Source: an uncultured Paracoccaceae bacterium (GTDB lineage: Bacteria; Pseudomonadota; Alphaproteobacteria; Rhodobacterales; Rhodobacteraceae). Taken from it: a stretch of 64,000 nucleotides of DNA. The stretch is from positions 310,001 through 374,000 of the forward strand of contig CANMTD010000001.1 of assembly GCA_947500775.1 (NCBI GenBank), given 5' to 3'. Below the pieces are notes generated by a model. The model was given only the letters and a program-made list of their open reading frames with translations. It made no database searches and had not been told where the DNA came from. Positions 1-8,155 of the stretch are shown here, one piece after another. Numbering within the stretch: the stretch's first letter is position 1; each line of letters starts with the position of its first letter. The position numbers were made by a program, and so were the translations under genes.

Positions 1-128
1 GTGATGTCGTCAATCCGGTTTGCAATCACCAGCATATTGGCGGGCGTTTCGGCCCAGGACGGGACCGAGGTCACCGCCACGGCCAACCCCAAGGCCGCGG
101 TTGTCATAAGTCTGTTCAGCGCATTCAT
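1..128 (-). CDS. ABC transporter substrate-binding protein, N-terminal fragment (probable peptide-binding)
   Basis: Only the first 42 codons lie in the window; the gene runs off the left edge. The ATG is preceded by an AGGAGAGG ribosome binding site about 8 bases upstream. Residues 1-26 form a classical signal peptide: a basic Arg6, a hydrophobic core rich in Ala, Leu and Val, and a cleavable SWA-E site. The mature protein starts ETPANMLVIANRIDDI, which resembles the N-terminus of family 5 (dipeptide/oligopeptide) periplasmic binding proteins. The dipeptidase gene lies 53 bases upstream on the same strand, which fits peptide import followed by hydrolysis. The family call rests on a short stretch and on context, so it is moderate. 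Confidence 0.6.
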   Translation of the reverse strand, partial: MNALNRLMTTAALGLAVAVTSVPSWAETPANMLVIANRIDDI

Positions 129-181
129 TTTCAGAACCTCTCCTGTTCGGTTTCAATTGCGGCCGGCGTTCCTTTGGGGGT

Positions 182-1243
182 TCATTGCCCCCAGGTTTTT
201 TCCAGAACACGCAGCCAGTTCGCGTGGCACAACTTGGTCATCAATGCATCGTCATAGCCGTGTTGTGCCATTGCCTGTCTCAGATTGGGCAGATCGACGA
301 TGGTTGTCAGATCTTCGGGCACCACCGCGCCGTCATAATCCGATCCTAACCCGACCCTGTCTTCTCCGATACGTTCGATTAAATAGTCCAGATGGCGCAG
401 CATCTGTTCGATTGGAACATCCGCCAGCATGCGCCCGTCGTCGCGCAGAAACGCCACCGCGAAATTCAGCCCGACCATACCGTCGCTTTCGCGGATCGCG
501 TCCAGCTGTTTGTCCGTCAGGTTGCGGGTATGCGGGCAGATGTTGTGCACGTTCGAATGCGTGGCGACCAGCGGGTTTTCCGAATGCCGCGCCACATCCC
601 AGAATCCGGCTTCGTTGATGTGGGACAGATCGACCATGATGCCCAGATCGTTGCAGCGTTTGATCAGCCGCAGCCCGGTGTCGGTCAGCCCGTCGCCGGT
701 ATCGGGCGAACTGGGGTACCGAAACGGGACGCCATGGCCGAAGATCGTGCTGCGGCTCCAGACCGGACCAAGCGACCGCAGACCGGCCTGATACAGCACA
801 TCCAGCGTGTGCAGATCGGGGTCGATCGCCTCGGCGCCTTCGATATGGAAAATCGCGGCGATCTTTCCGGCGGCCATGGCGGCGCGGATGTCGGCCACGG
901 ATCGGCAGACCACAAGCGCGCCGCGTTCCTGCAGATTGAACAGGATCGCCGCCTGCGACATCGCGACAGGCAGCGCATCCTCCCAATCAATCGGATCGGG
1001 CAGGGGCAGGTCATAGGCCGCCTTGGTCATTTCTTGGTATTTGGTGTCGGGATCGCTGGGCGAGGGGACATAGACCGCGAAAAACCCGCCGCCAAAGCCG
1101 CCCGCTTGCGCCTTGATGACATCAATCGCGCCATCCCGACCGGTTTCGAAAGATCCCGCCGCAGACAGGCCGCCATCGCGGTACAGATTCAACAGCACAT
1201 CGTTATGGCCGTCAAAAATCAATGGTGTGGTCGTGCCGCTCAC
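182..1243 (-). CDS. membrane dipeptidase (peptidase family M19)
   Basis: Zinc-dependent dipeptidase of the renal dipeptidase family, 353 residues from the chosen GTG. The metal ligands are visible in order: DGHND (His13, Asp15), the bridging Glu135 in HIEGAEA, His in VDLSH, His in ATHSN and the GSDYDG loop near the C-terminus. No signal peptide is seen, so the enzyme is probably cytoplasmic. The frame opens further upstream at a TTG (1276), but that codon has no Shine-Dalgarno sequence. The GTG at 1243 has GGGGA seven bases upstream and begins just before the conserved core. It is followed by a peptide-binding-protein gene on the same strand and diverges from a LysR regulator. It probably hydrolyses imported dipeptides, including D-amino-acid ones; the exact substrate is unknown. 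Confidence 0.9.
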   Translation of the reverse strand: MSGTTTPLIFDGHNDVLLNLYRDGGLSAAGSFETGRDGAIDVIKAQAGGFGGGFFAVYVPSPSDPDTKYQEMTKAAYDLPLPDPIDWEDALPVAMSQAAILFNLQERGALVVCRSVADIRAAMAAGKIAAIFHIEGAEAIDPDLHTLDVLYQAGLRSLGPVWSRSTIFGHGVPFRYPSSPDTGDGLTDTGLRLIKRCNDLGIMVDLSHINEAGFWDVARHSENPLVATHSNVHNICPHTRNLTDKQLDAIRESDGMVGLNFAVAFLRDDGRMLADVPIEQMLRHLDYLIERIGEDRVGLGSDYDGAVVPEDLTTIVDLPNLRQAMAQHGYDDALMTKLCHANWLRVLEKTWGQ

Positions 1244-1314
1244 CGAAAGTCCCCAGTCCAAAACCCAGACCGGCAAAGCTTACACATTGTTTTTTCATGC
1301 ACGAGCGAAAATCG

Positions 1315-1331
1315 TATGATAAAAAGTCATA
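1315..1331. promoter_or_regulatory. candidate LysR-type operator between dipeptidase and LysR gene
   Basis: TATGA-N7-TCATA is a perfect inverted repeat containing the T-N11-A core bound by LysR-type regulators. It lies 30 bases upstream of the LysR start codon and about 72 bases upstream of the divergent dipeptidase start. That is the usual place for an autoregulatory site that also controls the divergent gene. Confidence 0.5.
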
Positions 1332-1360
1332 TAGTTATTCAAAATACTGGGACGCGCAGC

Positions 1361-2272
1361 ATGGCCAAGCAAAAATCCTGGCACAGCCTGGCCGAATATC
1401 AGGCAATCCGCGCGATGATGCAGGGTGGTACAACCACCGCGGCGGCCCAGCGGCTGGGGTTATCGCAATCGGCGATCAGCCGGTCGATCGCGAATCTGGA
1501 GGGGCGCACAGGCCTGACCCTGTTCGAACGCGAAGGCGGCCGCCTGCGCCCGACGGAAGAGGCGGTTCGCCTGAACCGGCGTCTGGACCCGCTGTTCGAC
1601 GCGCTGGACCGGATCGAAGGCCCGGCCGAACCCGTGCAGGAAACCCTGCGCCTGATCGCGCCGCCGACCTATGCCCACCGGTTTCTGGTGTCGCAGATCA
1701 ACAGCTTCCTGAAGGCCAACCCGCATTTCTTTGTCAGTCTTGAGGTCAATACCTCGGACGAGGTGATCCGCGGGCTGTTGGATGACCGGTTCGATCTGGG
1801 GGTGACCGGGGTCGAACAGTCGCGTGCGGGGGTCAAGCTGATGCCCTACCGTGTATCCCCGGCTGTCTGCGCGATGCCGAAATCGCATGTCCTGGCGGAT
1901 CGGACGACGATTGGGCCGGCGGATTTGCACGGTCAGGCAATGGTCGCGCTGACCCATCGCCATGCCCGCCGGGCGCAGATGGATAAATTGCTGCACGAAG
2001 CCCGCGCGACCCCGCGCATGGTGGCCGAGGTATCGACCTCTTTCGCCGCCATCGATCTGGCGAAAGAGGGGCTGGGCCTGACCGTCGTCAACCCGTTCCC
2101 GGTCTACCACTATCGCTTTGATGATCTGGCCTTTCGGCCCTTTGATGCGCCGATCCGGTATCACAGCTATTTCGCGGTGCCCGCACGGCGTCCGATGCCA
2201 CGGATCGCCCGCGCCTTTATCCGGCATCTGCGCCTGCATACGCCGCAGGACCCGTTTTCGCGCAAGGCCTGA
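1361..2272 (+). CDS. LysR family transcriptional regulator
   Basis: 303-residue LysR-type regulator. Residues 5-65 form the winged helix-turn-helix (AAAQRLGLSQSAISRSIANLE), followed by the linker and a periplasmic-binding-like effector domain. The start is the first ATG downstream of the divergent promoter, at the expected distance from the helix-turn-helix; upstream in-frame sequence is antisense to the dipeptidase. It diverges from the dipeptidase and a peptide-binding-protein gene, so it likely controls that peptide-utilisation cluster. The ligand is unknown. The palindrome just upstream suggests autoregulation. Confidence 0.9.
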   Translation: MAKQKSWHSLAEYQAIRAMMQGGTTTAAAQRLGLSQSAISRSIANLEGRTGLTLFEREGGRLRPTEEAVRLNRRLDPLFDALDRIEGPAEPVQETLRLIAPPTYAHRFLVSQINSFLKANPHFFVSLEVNTSDEVIRGLLDDRFDLGVTGVEQSRAGVKLMPYRVSPAVCAMPKSHVLADRTTIGPADLHGQAMVALTHRHARRAQMDKLLHEARATPRMVAEVSTSFAAIDLAKEGLGLTVVNPFPVYHYRFDDLAFRPFDAPIRYHSYFAVPARRPMPRIARAFIRHLRLHTPQDPFSRKA

Positions 2273-2292
2273 CGCCCCGCCGGAAACGACAA

Positions 2293-2317
2293 ACCCCCGG
2301 GCCTTCGCCACGGGGGT
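2293..2317 (-). terminator. rho-independent terminator of rpsU
   Basis: Inverted repeat ACCCCCG / CGGGGGT (7 bp stem) with an 11-base GC-rich loop. On the minus strand it is followed by TTTGTCGTTT. It lies about 40 bases beyond the rpsU stop codon and may also stop transcripts arriving from the LysR gene. Confidence 0.65.
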
Positions 2318-2357
2318 CTTCAAGGGGTGTTGCCACCCAATCGCCAGCCAGAAATGC

Positions 2358-2564
2358 TTAGAGCATACCTTCGCGCTGTGCTTTTTTGCGTGCCAGTTTC
2401 CGGGCCCGGCGAATCGCTTCGGCCTTTTCACGGGCTTTTTTCTCGGAAGGCTTCTCGAAGTGCTGCCGGAGTTTCATCTCACGGAAAACACCTTCACGCT
2501 GAAGCTTCTTCTTCAGTGCCCGAAGGGCCTGATCGACATTGTTGTCGCGAACGCTAACCTGCAT
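2358..2564 (-). CDS. rpsU: 30S ribosomal protein S21
   Basis: 68-residue, strongly basic ribosomal protein of the small subunit. It begins [20 protein letters not shown] and carries the typical Arg/Lys/Ala-rich helical C-terminus. Length and sequence match bacterial bS21, which binds near the 3' end of 16S rRNA and acts in initiation. It is a single gene with its own terminator, divergent from the COQ9 gene, an arrangement I recall from other Rhodobacteraceae. A GNRA-capped hairpin abuts the start codon and may affect its translation. Confidence 0.97.
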   Translation of the reverse strand: MQVSVRDNNVDQALRALKKKLQREGVFREMKLRQHFEKPSEKKAREKAEAIRRARKLARKKAQREGML

Positions 2565-2578
2565 GTGGTTTTCACCAC
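2565..2578 (-). promoter_or_regulatory. hairpin abutting the rpsU start codon
   Basis: On the minus strand GTGGT-GAAA-ACCAC forms a 5 bp stem with a GNRA tetraloop that ends on the base before the rpsU ATG. The ribosome binding site (AAAGGTGG) runs into the 5' arm. The fold could therefore limit ribosome access; this is inference. Confidence 0.4.
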
Positions 2579-2676
2579 CTTTCTAGTCTGGAGTTTCGGT
2601 AAATCGCAGGAAGTGGCCGTATAGCAAAGCGTCCCTATCTTGTCTACCATGAAGCTGAACCAGCAAAGAGGCTGCC

Positions 2677-3378
2677 ATGACCGACGCACCGCAAAACCCC
2701 AAAGACACGCTTTTGGACGCCGTTCTGTCCCATGTCCCGTTTGATGGGTGGAGCGATGGCGCGCTTCTGGCCGCTGCCGAAGACGTCGGCATGGACCCGT
2801 CGCTGGCCAAATCCTATTTTCCGCGCGGCGGGGTCGACATGGCGCTGGCGTTTCATCGCCGGGGCGATGCGGCGATGGTCGATCGTCTGAAATCCGAAGA
2901 TCTGTCGGCGCTGCGGTTTCGCGACCGGATCGCGGCGGCGGTGCGGTTCCGGCTGGAGGCGATCAACGACAAGGATCTTGTGCGCCGGGGCACCACGCTG
3001 TTTGCCCTGCCCACCTATGCGGGCGATGGCGCCAAGGCGGTCTGGGATACCGTAGATCAGATTTGGACCGCGCTGGGCGACACCTCAGAGGACATCAACT
3101 GGTACACCAAACGCGCGACGCTGTCGGGTGTCTATGGCGCGACGGTTCTGTACTGGCTGGGCGATGACAGCCCCGATCACGAACGCACTTGGGCGTTTCT
3201 GGACCGGCGCATCGACGACGTGATGCAGATCGAAAAGGCCAAGGCGCAGTTCCGTGACAATCCGCTTTTGAAAACGCTTTTCGCCGGACCCAATTGGGCG
3301 TTAAGTCAGGTCAAAGCGCCCACCCGATCCCCCCGCACAGATTTGCCGGGGTCCTTCGCCGGGCATCGACAGGAGTGA
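2677..3378 (+). CDS. COQ9 family ubiquinone biosynthesis protein
   Basis: 233-residue COQ9-like protein. It has a TetR-like helical fold: the N-terminal part (about residues 10-75) resembles a helix-turn-helix domain. The C-terminal part contains the COQ9 hallmark region with WDTVDQIWTALGD, DINWYTKRATLSGVY and YWLGDDSPDHERTWAFLDRRI. Family members bind lipids and help hydroxylation steps of ubiquinone synthesis. The ATG is preceded by AGAGG. Two bases after the stop codon begins a quinone-oxidoreductase-like gene, so the two are probably co-transcribed. The tail after about residue 205 is less conserved. Confidence 0.88.
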   Translation: MTDAPQNPKDTLLDAVLSHVPFDGWSDGALLAAAEDVGMDPSLAKSYFPRGGVDMALAFHRRGDAAMVDRLKSEDLSALRFRDRIAAAVRFRLEAINDKDLVRRGTTLFALPTYAGDGAKAVWDTVDQIWTALGDTSEDINWYTKRATLSGVYGATVLYWLGDDSPDHERTWAFLDRRIDDVMQIEKAKAQFRDNPLLKTLFAGPNWALSQVKAPTRSPRTDLPGSFAGHRQE

Positions 3379-3380
3379 TC

Positions 3381-4367
3381 ATGACCCTTCCCCAAGACAT
3401 GCGTGCGGTTGAAATCTCAGAACCGGGCGGACCCGAGGTGCTGCGCGCCTGCCGCCGTCCGGTGCCCCAACCGGCGGCGGGCGATATCGTGATTCGGCTG
3501 GCCTATGCCGGGGTGAACCGCCCCGATGCGTTACAGCGCGCGGGATCATACGCGCCGCCGCCCTCCGCCAGCGATCTGCCGGGTCTGGAAGGCGCGGGCG
3601 AGGTTGTGGCCGTGGGTGCGGGCGTTCAGGATCACGCGGTCGGCGATCAGGTTTGCGCGCTGTTGCCCGGTGGCGGTTACGCCGAATACGTGGCCACCCC
3701 CGCCGCCCATGCCCTGCCGGTGCCAGAGGGGCTGGACCTGAAACAGGCCGCCTGCCTGCCCGAGACGTTTTTCACGGTCTGGTCGAATGTGTTCATGCGC
3801 GGCGGGCTGCGGGCGGGCGAACGGTTTCTGGTGCATGGCGGATCGTCCGGCATCGGCACGACCGCGATCCAACTGGCCAACGCCTTTGGCGCGCGGGTCT
3901 TTGCCACCGCCGGGTCCGACGACAAATGCGCGGCCTGCCTGCGGCTGGGGGCCGAGCGGGCGATCAATTATCGCGACGATGATTTTGTCGATATCCTGCG
4001 GGCCGAAGGTGGCGCCGATCTGATCCTCGACATGGTCGGGGGCGACTATATCCCGCGCAACATCAGGGCACTGGCCGATGACGGGCGGCTGGTTCAGATC
4101 GCGTTCCTGCAGGGGCCCAAGGTCGCGGTGAACTTTGCCCATCTGATGATGCGGCGGCTGACCATCACCGGCAGCACCCTGCGTCCGCAATCCGATCTGG
4201 CCAAGGCGCGTATCGCGCAGGAACTGTACCAACAGGTCTGGCCGTTGCTGGCGGCGGGCCGGGTGGCGCCGGTCATGGATTCCGAATTTCCGCTGGAACA
4301 GGCCGCCGCCGCCCATGCCCGCATGGAAAGCAGCGCCCATATCGGCAAGATTGTCCTGAAGGTCTAA
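3381..4367 (+). CDS. NAD(P)H quinone oxidoreductase, PIG3 family (zinc-free MDR)
   Basis: 328-residue medium-chain dehydrogenase/reductase. It has the N-terminal GroES-like fold (residues about 1-130) and a nucleotide-binding Rossmann domain with VHGGSSGIGTTAIQLA. The catalytic and structural zinc ligands of alcohol dehydrogenases are absent, as in the PIG3/QorA branch. The ATG at 3381 follows GGAGTGATC and sits two bases after the COQ9 stop codon; the longer reading frame upstream overlaps COQ9 and is rejected. Likely role: NADPH-dependent reduction of quinones or enones. The link to ubiquinone metabolism comes from the neighbour only. Confidence 0.88.
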   Translation: MTLPQDMRAVEISEPGGPEVLRACRRPVPQPAAGDIVIRLAYAGVNRPDALQRAGSYAPPPSASDLPGLEGAGEVVAVGAGVQDHAVGDQVCALLPGGGYAEYVATPAAHALPVPEGLDLKQAACLPETFFTVWSNVFMRGGLRAGERFLVHGGSSGIGTTAIQLANAFGARVFATAGSDDKCAACLRLGAERAINYRDDDFVDILRAEGGADLILDMVGGDYIPRNIRALADDGRLVQIAFLQGPKVAVNFAHLMMRRLTITGSTLRPQSDLAKARIAQELYQQVWPLLAAGRVAPVMDSEFPLEQAAAAHARMESSAHIGKIVLKV

Positions 4368-4382
4368 GCGCCCCGGCGGGGG

Positions 4383-6350
4383 TTATTCCGCGGCGACCTG
4401 CGTCGGGTCCACCAGCCCGACGATGTCGAACATGATCCGGTTCAATTCGAAATCCTTGGGGGTATAGACCTTGGCCACGCCCATGGCGCGCAGGCGGTCG
4501 GCGTCGTCTTCGGGGATGATCCCGCCGACAACCACCGGGACATGGCCCAGCCCGGCGGCTTTCATATCGGCCATCAGCGTCGCGATCAGCGGGATGTGCG
4601 ACCCCGACAGGATCGACAGACCCACCACATGCGCCTCTTCCGTCTTGGCGGCGGCAACGATTTCCTCGGGCGTCAGGCGGATGCCTTCATAGGTGATGTC
4701 CATGCCGCAGTCGCGGGCACGGGCGGCGATCTGTTCGGCGCCGTTGGAATGGCCGTCCAGCCCGGGTTTGCCGACCAGAAACTTCAACCGGCGGCCCAGA
4801 CGGTCGCTGACCGCATCCACCTGCTGGCGGATATCTTCCAGCCCTTCGGTGCGGTTCGACGGGTTCTTGCTGACCCCGGTCGGCCCGCGATACTGGCCAA
4901 AGGCCGCGCGGATCATATCGCCCCATTCGCCGGTGGTGGCCCCCGCCTTGGCCGCCGCGATCGAGGCGGGCATGATGTTGACGCCGCTGGCCGCATCCGC
5001 CCGCAACCGGGCCAGTGCGGCCTGCACCTGCGCATCGTCGCGGGTGGCGCGCCAGTTGGTCAGCCGGTCGATCTGGTCGGCCTCGGCCGCCGGGTCGGCG
5101 ACCATGATCGCATCCTCGCCCGCCGTCAGGGGCGACGGTTCACCGTTGGTCCATTTGTTGACCCCGACGACGGTGGTGTCGCCATCCTCGATCCGGTTGA
5201 TACGTTCGGCGTTGGCCTCGACCAGCCGGGACTTCATGTATTCGATCGCGGCCACGGCCCCGCCCATGCTGTCGATCTGGGCCAGTTCGGCCCGCGCGCC
5301 GTCTTTCAGCGCCTCGACCTTCCGGATGACTGCCGGGTTGTCGTCGAACAGATCGTCATATTCCAGCAGGTCGGTTTCATAGGCCAGAATCTGCTGCATC
5401 CGCAGCGACCATTGCTGATCCCACGGGCGCGGCAGGCCAAGCGCCTCGTTCCAGGCGGGCAGCTGCACGGCGCGGGCGCGGGCGTTTTTCGACAATGTGA
5501 CGGCCAGCATTTCGATCAGGATGCGATAGACGTTGTTCTCGGGCTGTTGTTCGGTCAGGCCCAGGCTGTTGACCTGAACGCCATAGCGGAAGCGGCGGAA
5601 TTTCGGGTCCTGCACGCCATAGCGGGTCAGGCAAATCTCATCCCACAATTCGACGAAGGCGCGCATCTTGCACAGTTCGGTCACGAACCGGATGCCCGCA
5701 TTCACGAAAAAGCTGATGCGCCCGACCATGCCGGGGAAATCTTCGTCCGAGACTTTGCCTTTCAGATCGTCCAGCACGGCCGTCGCCGTGGCCAGCGCGA
5801 AGGCCAGTTCCTGTTCCGGCGTCGCGCCCGCCTCTTGCAGGTGATAGGAGCAGACGTTCATCGGGTTCCATTTGGGCAGGTGTTCGCGGGTATAGGCGGC
5901 CACATCGGTGATCATCCGCAGGCTGGGCTTGGGCGGGCAGATATAGGTGCCGCGGCTGAGGTATTCCTTGATGATGTCGTTCTGGACCGTGCCCTGCAGT
6001 TTGCTGATATCGGCGCCCTGTTCTTCGGCGGCGGCGATATACAGCGCCAGCAGCCAGGGCGCGGTGGCGTTGATCGTCATCGAGGTGTTCATCTGTTCCA
6101 GCGGAATCTGATCGAACAGGGCCCGCATATCCCCCAGATGGGCGACGGGCACGCCGACCTTGCCGACCTCGCCCCTGGCCAGTTCATGGTCGCTGTCATA
6201 CCCGGTCTGGGTCGGCAGATCGAAGGCCACGCTCAGCCCGGTCTGACCCTTGGCCAGGTTGCCACGGTAAAGCGCGTTCGACGCCGTTGCGGTCGAATGA
6301 CCGGCATAGGTGCGGAACAGCCAGGGGCGGTCTTTTGGCGTTTGGGTCAT
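4383..6350 (-). CDS. ecm: ethylmalonyl-CoA mutase, B12-dependent
   Basis: 655-residue coenzyme-B12-dependent acyl-CoA mutase that converts (2R)-ethylmalonyl-CoA to methylsuccinyl-CoA in the ethylmalonyl-CoA pathway. The substrate-binding barrel (about residues 1-500) contains the early FRTYAGHSTA and SVAFDLPTQTGYDSD segments. The C-terminal cobalamin domain has GLDGHSNGAEQ (DxHxxG, the lower-ligand His), LSILSGSH and VVVGGIIPEDD. Large and B12 domains are fused in one chain. The ATG at 6350 (MTQTPKDRPW) is preferred over the upstream one at 6377 because family proteins begin close to DRPWLFRTYAG. The divergent ccr gene strongly supports ethylmalonyl- rather than methylmalonyl-CoA mutase. Confidence 0.92.
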   Translation of the reverse strand: MTQTPKDRPWLFRTYAGHSTATASNALYRGNLAKGQTGLSVAFDLPTQTGYDSDHELARGEVGKVGVPVAHLGDMRALFDQIPLEQMNTSMTINATAPWLLALYIAAAEEQGADISKLQGTVQNDIIKEYLSRGTYICPPKPSLRMITDVAAYTREHLPKWNPMNVCSYHLQEAGATPEQELAFALATATAVLDDLKGKVSDEDFPGMVGRISFFVNAGIRFVTELCKMRAFVELWDEICLTRYGVQDPKFRRFRYGVQVNSLGLTEQQPENNVYRILIEMLAVTLSKNARARAVQLPAWNEALGLPRPWDQQWSLRMQQILAYETDLLEYDDLFDDNPAVIRKVEALKDGARAELAQIDSMGGAVAAIEYMKSRLVEANAERINRIEDGDTTVVGVNKWTNGEPSPLTAGEDAIMVADPAAEADQIDRLTNWRATRDDAQVQAALARLRADAASGVNIMPASIAAAKAGATTGEWGDMIRAAFGQYRGPTGVSKNPSNRTEGLEDIRQQVDAVSDRLGRRLKFLVGKPGLDGHSNGAEQIAARARDCGMDITYEGIRLTPEEIVAAAKTEEAHVVGLSILSGSHIPLIATLMADMKAAGLGHVPVVVGGIIPEDDADRLRAMGVAKVYTPKDFELNRIMFDIVGLVDPTQVAAE

Positions 6351-6679
6351 TGCGGCCTCGTGAATCTTTGCAAGCAATTATGTTTCGCTAATGGGGTGAT
6401 ATGTGAAATTTTGCACCATTGTCAATTCGCTGCATCGCGGCGCAGACTGTGGTATAACTTCGAACTGTATAAGATACCGGTCCGATCTACCTGGTTTTGC
6501 CGTTTTTAAACGGAAAACCGTGCGGGGCCGCGGCGCGAGTGCTGGGCAGGGAAATTCCGCTGCGACACAAAATTACAAAAACTATCATTTCAGGGTTGCA
6601 AAGTTGCGTAGTGAATTTTATTCCACCTGAAAACACTGCTGCGATTCTGCGATGCGGCAAAAACATGAAGGAGGCTTTG
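6351..6679. promoter_or_regulatory. divergent ecm/ccr control region
   Basis: This 329-base non-coding stretch separates the outward-reading ecm and ccr genes. It is more AT-rich than its surroundings. It holds TTGCAAAG twice in opposite orientations: at 6366-6373 reading towards ecm, and at 6596-6603 reading towards ccr, the latter continuing as TTGC. Each copy lies upstream of one gene, 16 bases before the ecm start and 77 bases before the ccr start. The ccr gene has a GGAGG site at 6670-6674. I saw no riboswitch-like fold for the B12-dependent mutase. No convincing long open frame is present. Confidence 0.6.
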
Positions 6680-7972
6680 ATGGCTCTCGACACCAATTCA
6701 GACGTTGTAACCTACGACGCGCCCGAAAAGGACCTGTATGAGGTCGGCGAAATGCCCCCTCTGGGGTATGTGCCCAAACAGATGTACGCATGGACCATTC
6801 GCCGGGAACGTCACGGCGAACCGGACAAATCCTTTCTGGTCGAGGTCGTGGACACCCCCACGCTGGACAGCCACGAAGTGCTGGTTCTGGTGATGGCCGC
6901 CGGCGTCAACTACAACGGTGTCTGGGCCGGGCTTGGTGTTCCGATCTCGCCCTTTGACGGGCATGGCGCAGATTATCATATCGCCGGTTCCGATGCCTCG
7001 GGCATCGTCTGGGCCGTAGGCGACAAGGTCAAACACTGGAAGGTGGGCGACGAGGTTGTCATTCACTGCAACCAGGATGACGGCGACGACGAGGAATGCA
7101 ACGGCGGCGATCCGATGTATTCGCCCAGCCAGCGGATCTGGGGCTATGAAACCCCCGATGGGTCCTTCGCCCAGTTCACCAACGTTCAGGCTCAGCAGTT
7201 GCTGCCGCGCCCCAAACACCTGACGTGGGAAGAAAGCGCCTGTTACACGCTGACGCTGGCCACCGCGTACCGGATGTTGTTCGGCCATCACCCGCATGAG
7301 CTGAAGCCCGGCCAGAACGTTCTGGTCTGGGGCGCCTCGGGCGGTCTGGGGTCCTTTGCGATCCAGCTGATCAACGCGGCTGGCGGCAATGCGATCGGGG
7401 TGATCTCCGACGAGGACAAGCGCGAGTTTGTCATGAGCCTTGGCGCCAAGGGCGTGATCAATCGCAAGGATTTCAATTGCTGGGGACAGCTGCCCACCGT
7501 CAACACCAAGGAATACGGCGAGTGGTTCAAAGAGGTCCGCAAGTTCGGCAAGGCGATCTGGGACATCACCGGCAAGGGCAATAACGTTGATATCGTTTTT
7601 GAACATCCGGGCGAAGCGACCTTCCCGGTGTCGACGTTCGTTTGCAAAAAGGGCGGCATGGTCGTGATCTGCGCGGGCACGTCCGGGTTCAACTGCACCT
7701 TCGACGTGCGCTATCTGTGGATGCATCAGAAACGGGTTCAGGGCAGCCACTTTGCCCATCTGAAACAGGCCGCCTCGGCCAACCGCCTGATGGTCGAACG
7801 CCGTATCGACCCCTGCATGTCCGAAGTGTTCCCCTGGGACGAAATCCCGCAGGCGCATATGAAAATGCTGCGCAACGAACATAAGCCCGGCAATATGGCG
7901 GTTCTGGTGCAGGCGCCGCACACCGGGTTGCGCACGTTCGAGGATACGCTGGCCGCCGGTGGTATCGGTTAA
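6680..7972 (+). CDS. ccr: crotonyl-CoA carboxylase/reductase
   Basis: 430-residue medium-chain dehydrogenase/reductase that reductively carboxylates crotonyl-CoA to ethylmalonyl-CoA with NADPH and CO2, the key step of the ethylmalonyl-CoA pathway. Diagnostic features are the N-terminal PPLGYVPKQMYAWTIRRERHG, the GVNYNGVWAGLG loop, the HCNQDDGDDEECNGGDPM insert, and the nucleotide-binding VWGASGGLGSFAIQL. The C-terminal half carries WDITGKG, VFEHPGEATFPVS and the GSHFAH segment of the family. The ATG has GGAGG 6 bases upstream. It is divergent from ecm and followed by a strong terminator, so it is a single-gene transcript. This pathway replaces the glyoxylate shunt during growth on acetate and related substrates. 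Confidence 0.97.
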   Translation: MALDTNSDVVTYDAPEKDLYEVGEMPPLGYVPKQMYAWTIRRERHGEPDKSFLVEVVDTPTLDSHEVLVLVMAAGVNYNGVWAGLGVPISPFDGHGADYHIAGSDASGIVWAVGDKVKHWKVGDEVVIHCNQDDGDDEECNGGDPMYSPSQRIWGYETPDGSFAQFTNVQAQQLLPRPKHLTWEESACYTLTLATAYRMLFGHHPHELKPGQNVLVWGASGGLGSFAIQLINAAGGNAIGVISDEDKREFVMSLGAKGVINRKDFNCWGQLPTVNTKEYGEWFKEVRKFGKAIWDITGKGNNVDIVFEHPGEATFPVSTFVCKKGGMVVICAGTSGFNCTFDVRYLWMHQKRVQGSHFAHLKQAASANRLMVERRIDPCMSEVFPWDEIPQAHMKMLRNEHKPGNMAVLVQAPHTGLRTFEDTLAAGGIG

Positions 7973-8004
7973 ACCACTTAAAATCTTCCCGATTATCGGT
8001 ATTG

Positions 8005-8037
8005 TCCGCTCGGCCCAAATGGGTCGGGCGGATTTTT
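8005..8037 (+). terminator. rho-independent terminator of ccr
   Basis: A 12-bp stem, TCCGCTCGGCCC pairing with GGGTCGGGCGGA (two G-U pairs), with an AAAT loop, is followed directly by TTTTT. It begins 33 bases after the ccr stop codon. Confidence 0.85.
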
Positions 8038-8057
8038 AGTGACTATTTTTAGCATTT

Positions 8058-8071
8058 AAGTATTAATACTT
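8058..8071. promoter_or_regulatory. perfect AT-rich palindrome upstream of the 63-residue gene
   Basis: AAGTATTAATACTT is a perfect 14-bp palindrome in an AT-rich pocket that is striking in this GC-rich genome. It lies about 85 bases upstream of the small gene at 8156 and just after the ccr terminator. It could be an operator or part of a promoter. Confidence 0.35.
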
Positions 8072-8155
8072 TCTATATATTTGGGCTATGCAGCCGAGAA
8101 AAACGCGTCTAGGTTGTGTATAGCGGTGCCGTAATATCCGGAAAGATGGTAAACT

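Noticed and set aside
4542-6509. A 655-codon open frame opposite ethylmalonyl-CoA mutase
   Set aside because: It is the antisense of ecm, has no recognisable motif, and would run through the ecm/ccr promoter region.
6351-6679. A cobalamin riboswitch for the B12-dependent mutase
   Set aside because: I looked for a long leader with the B12-box pattern in the 329-base region and saw none.
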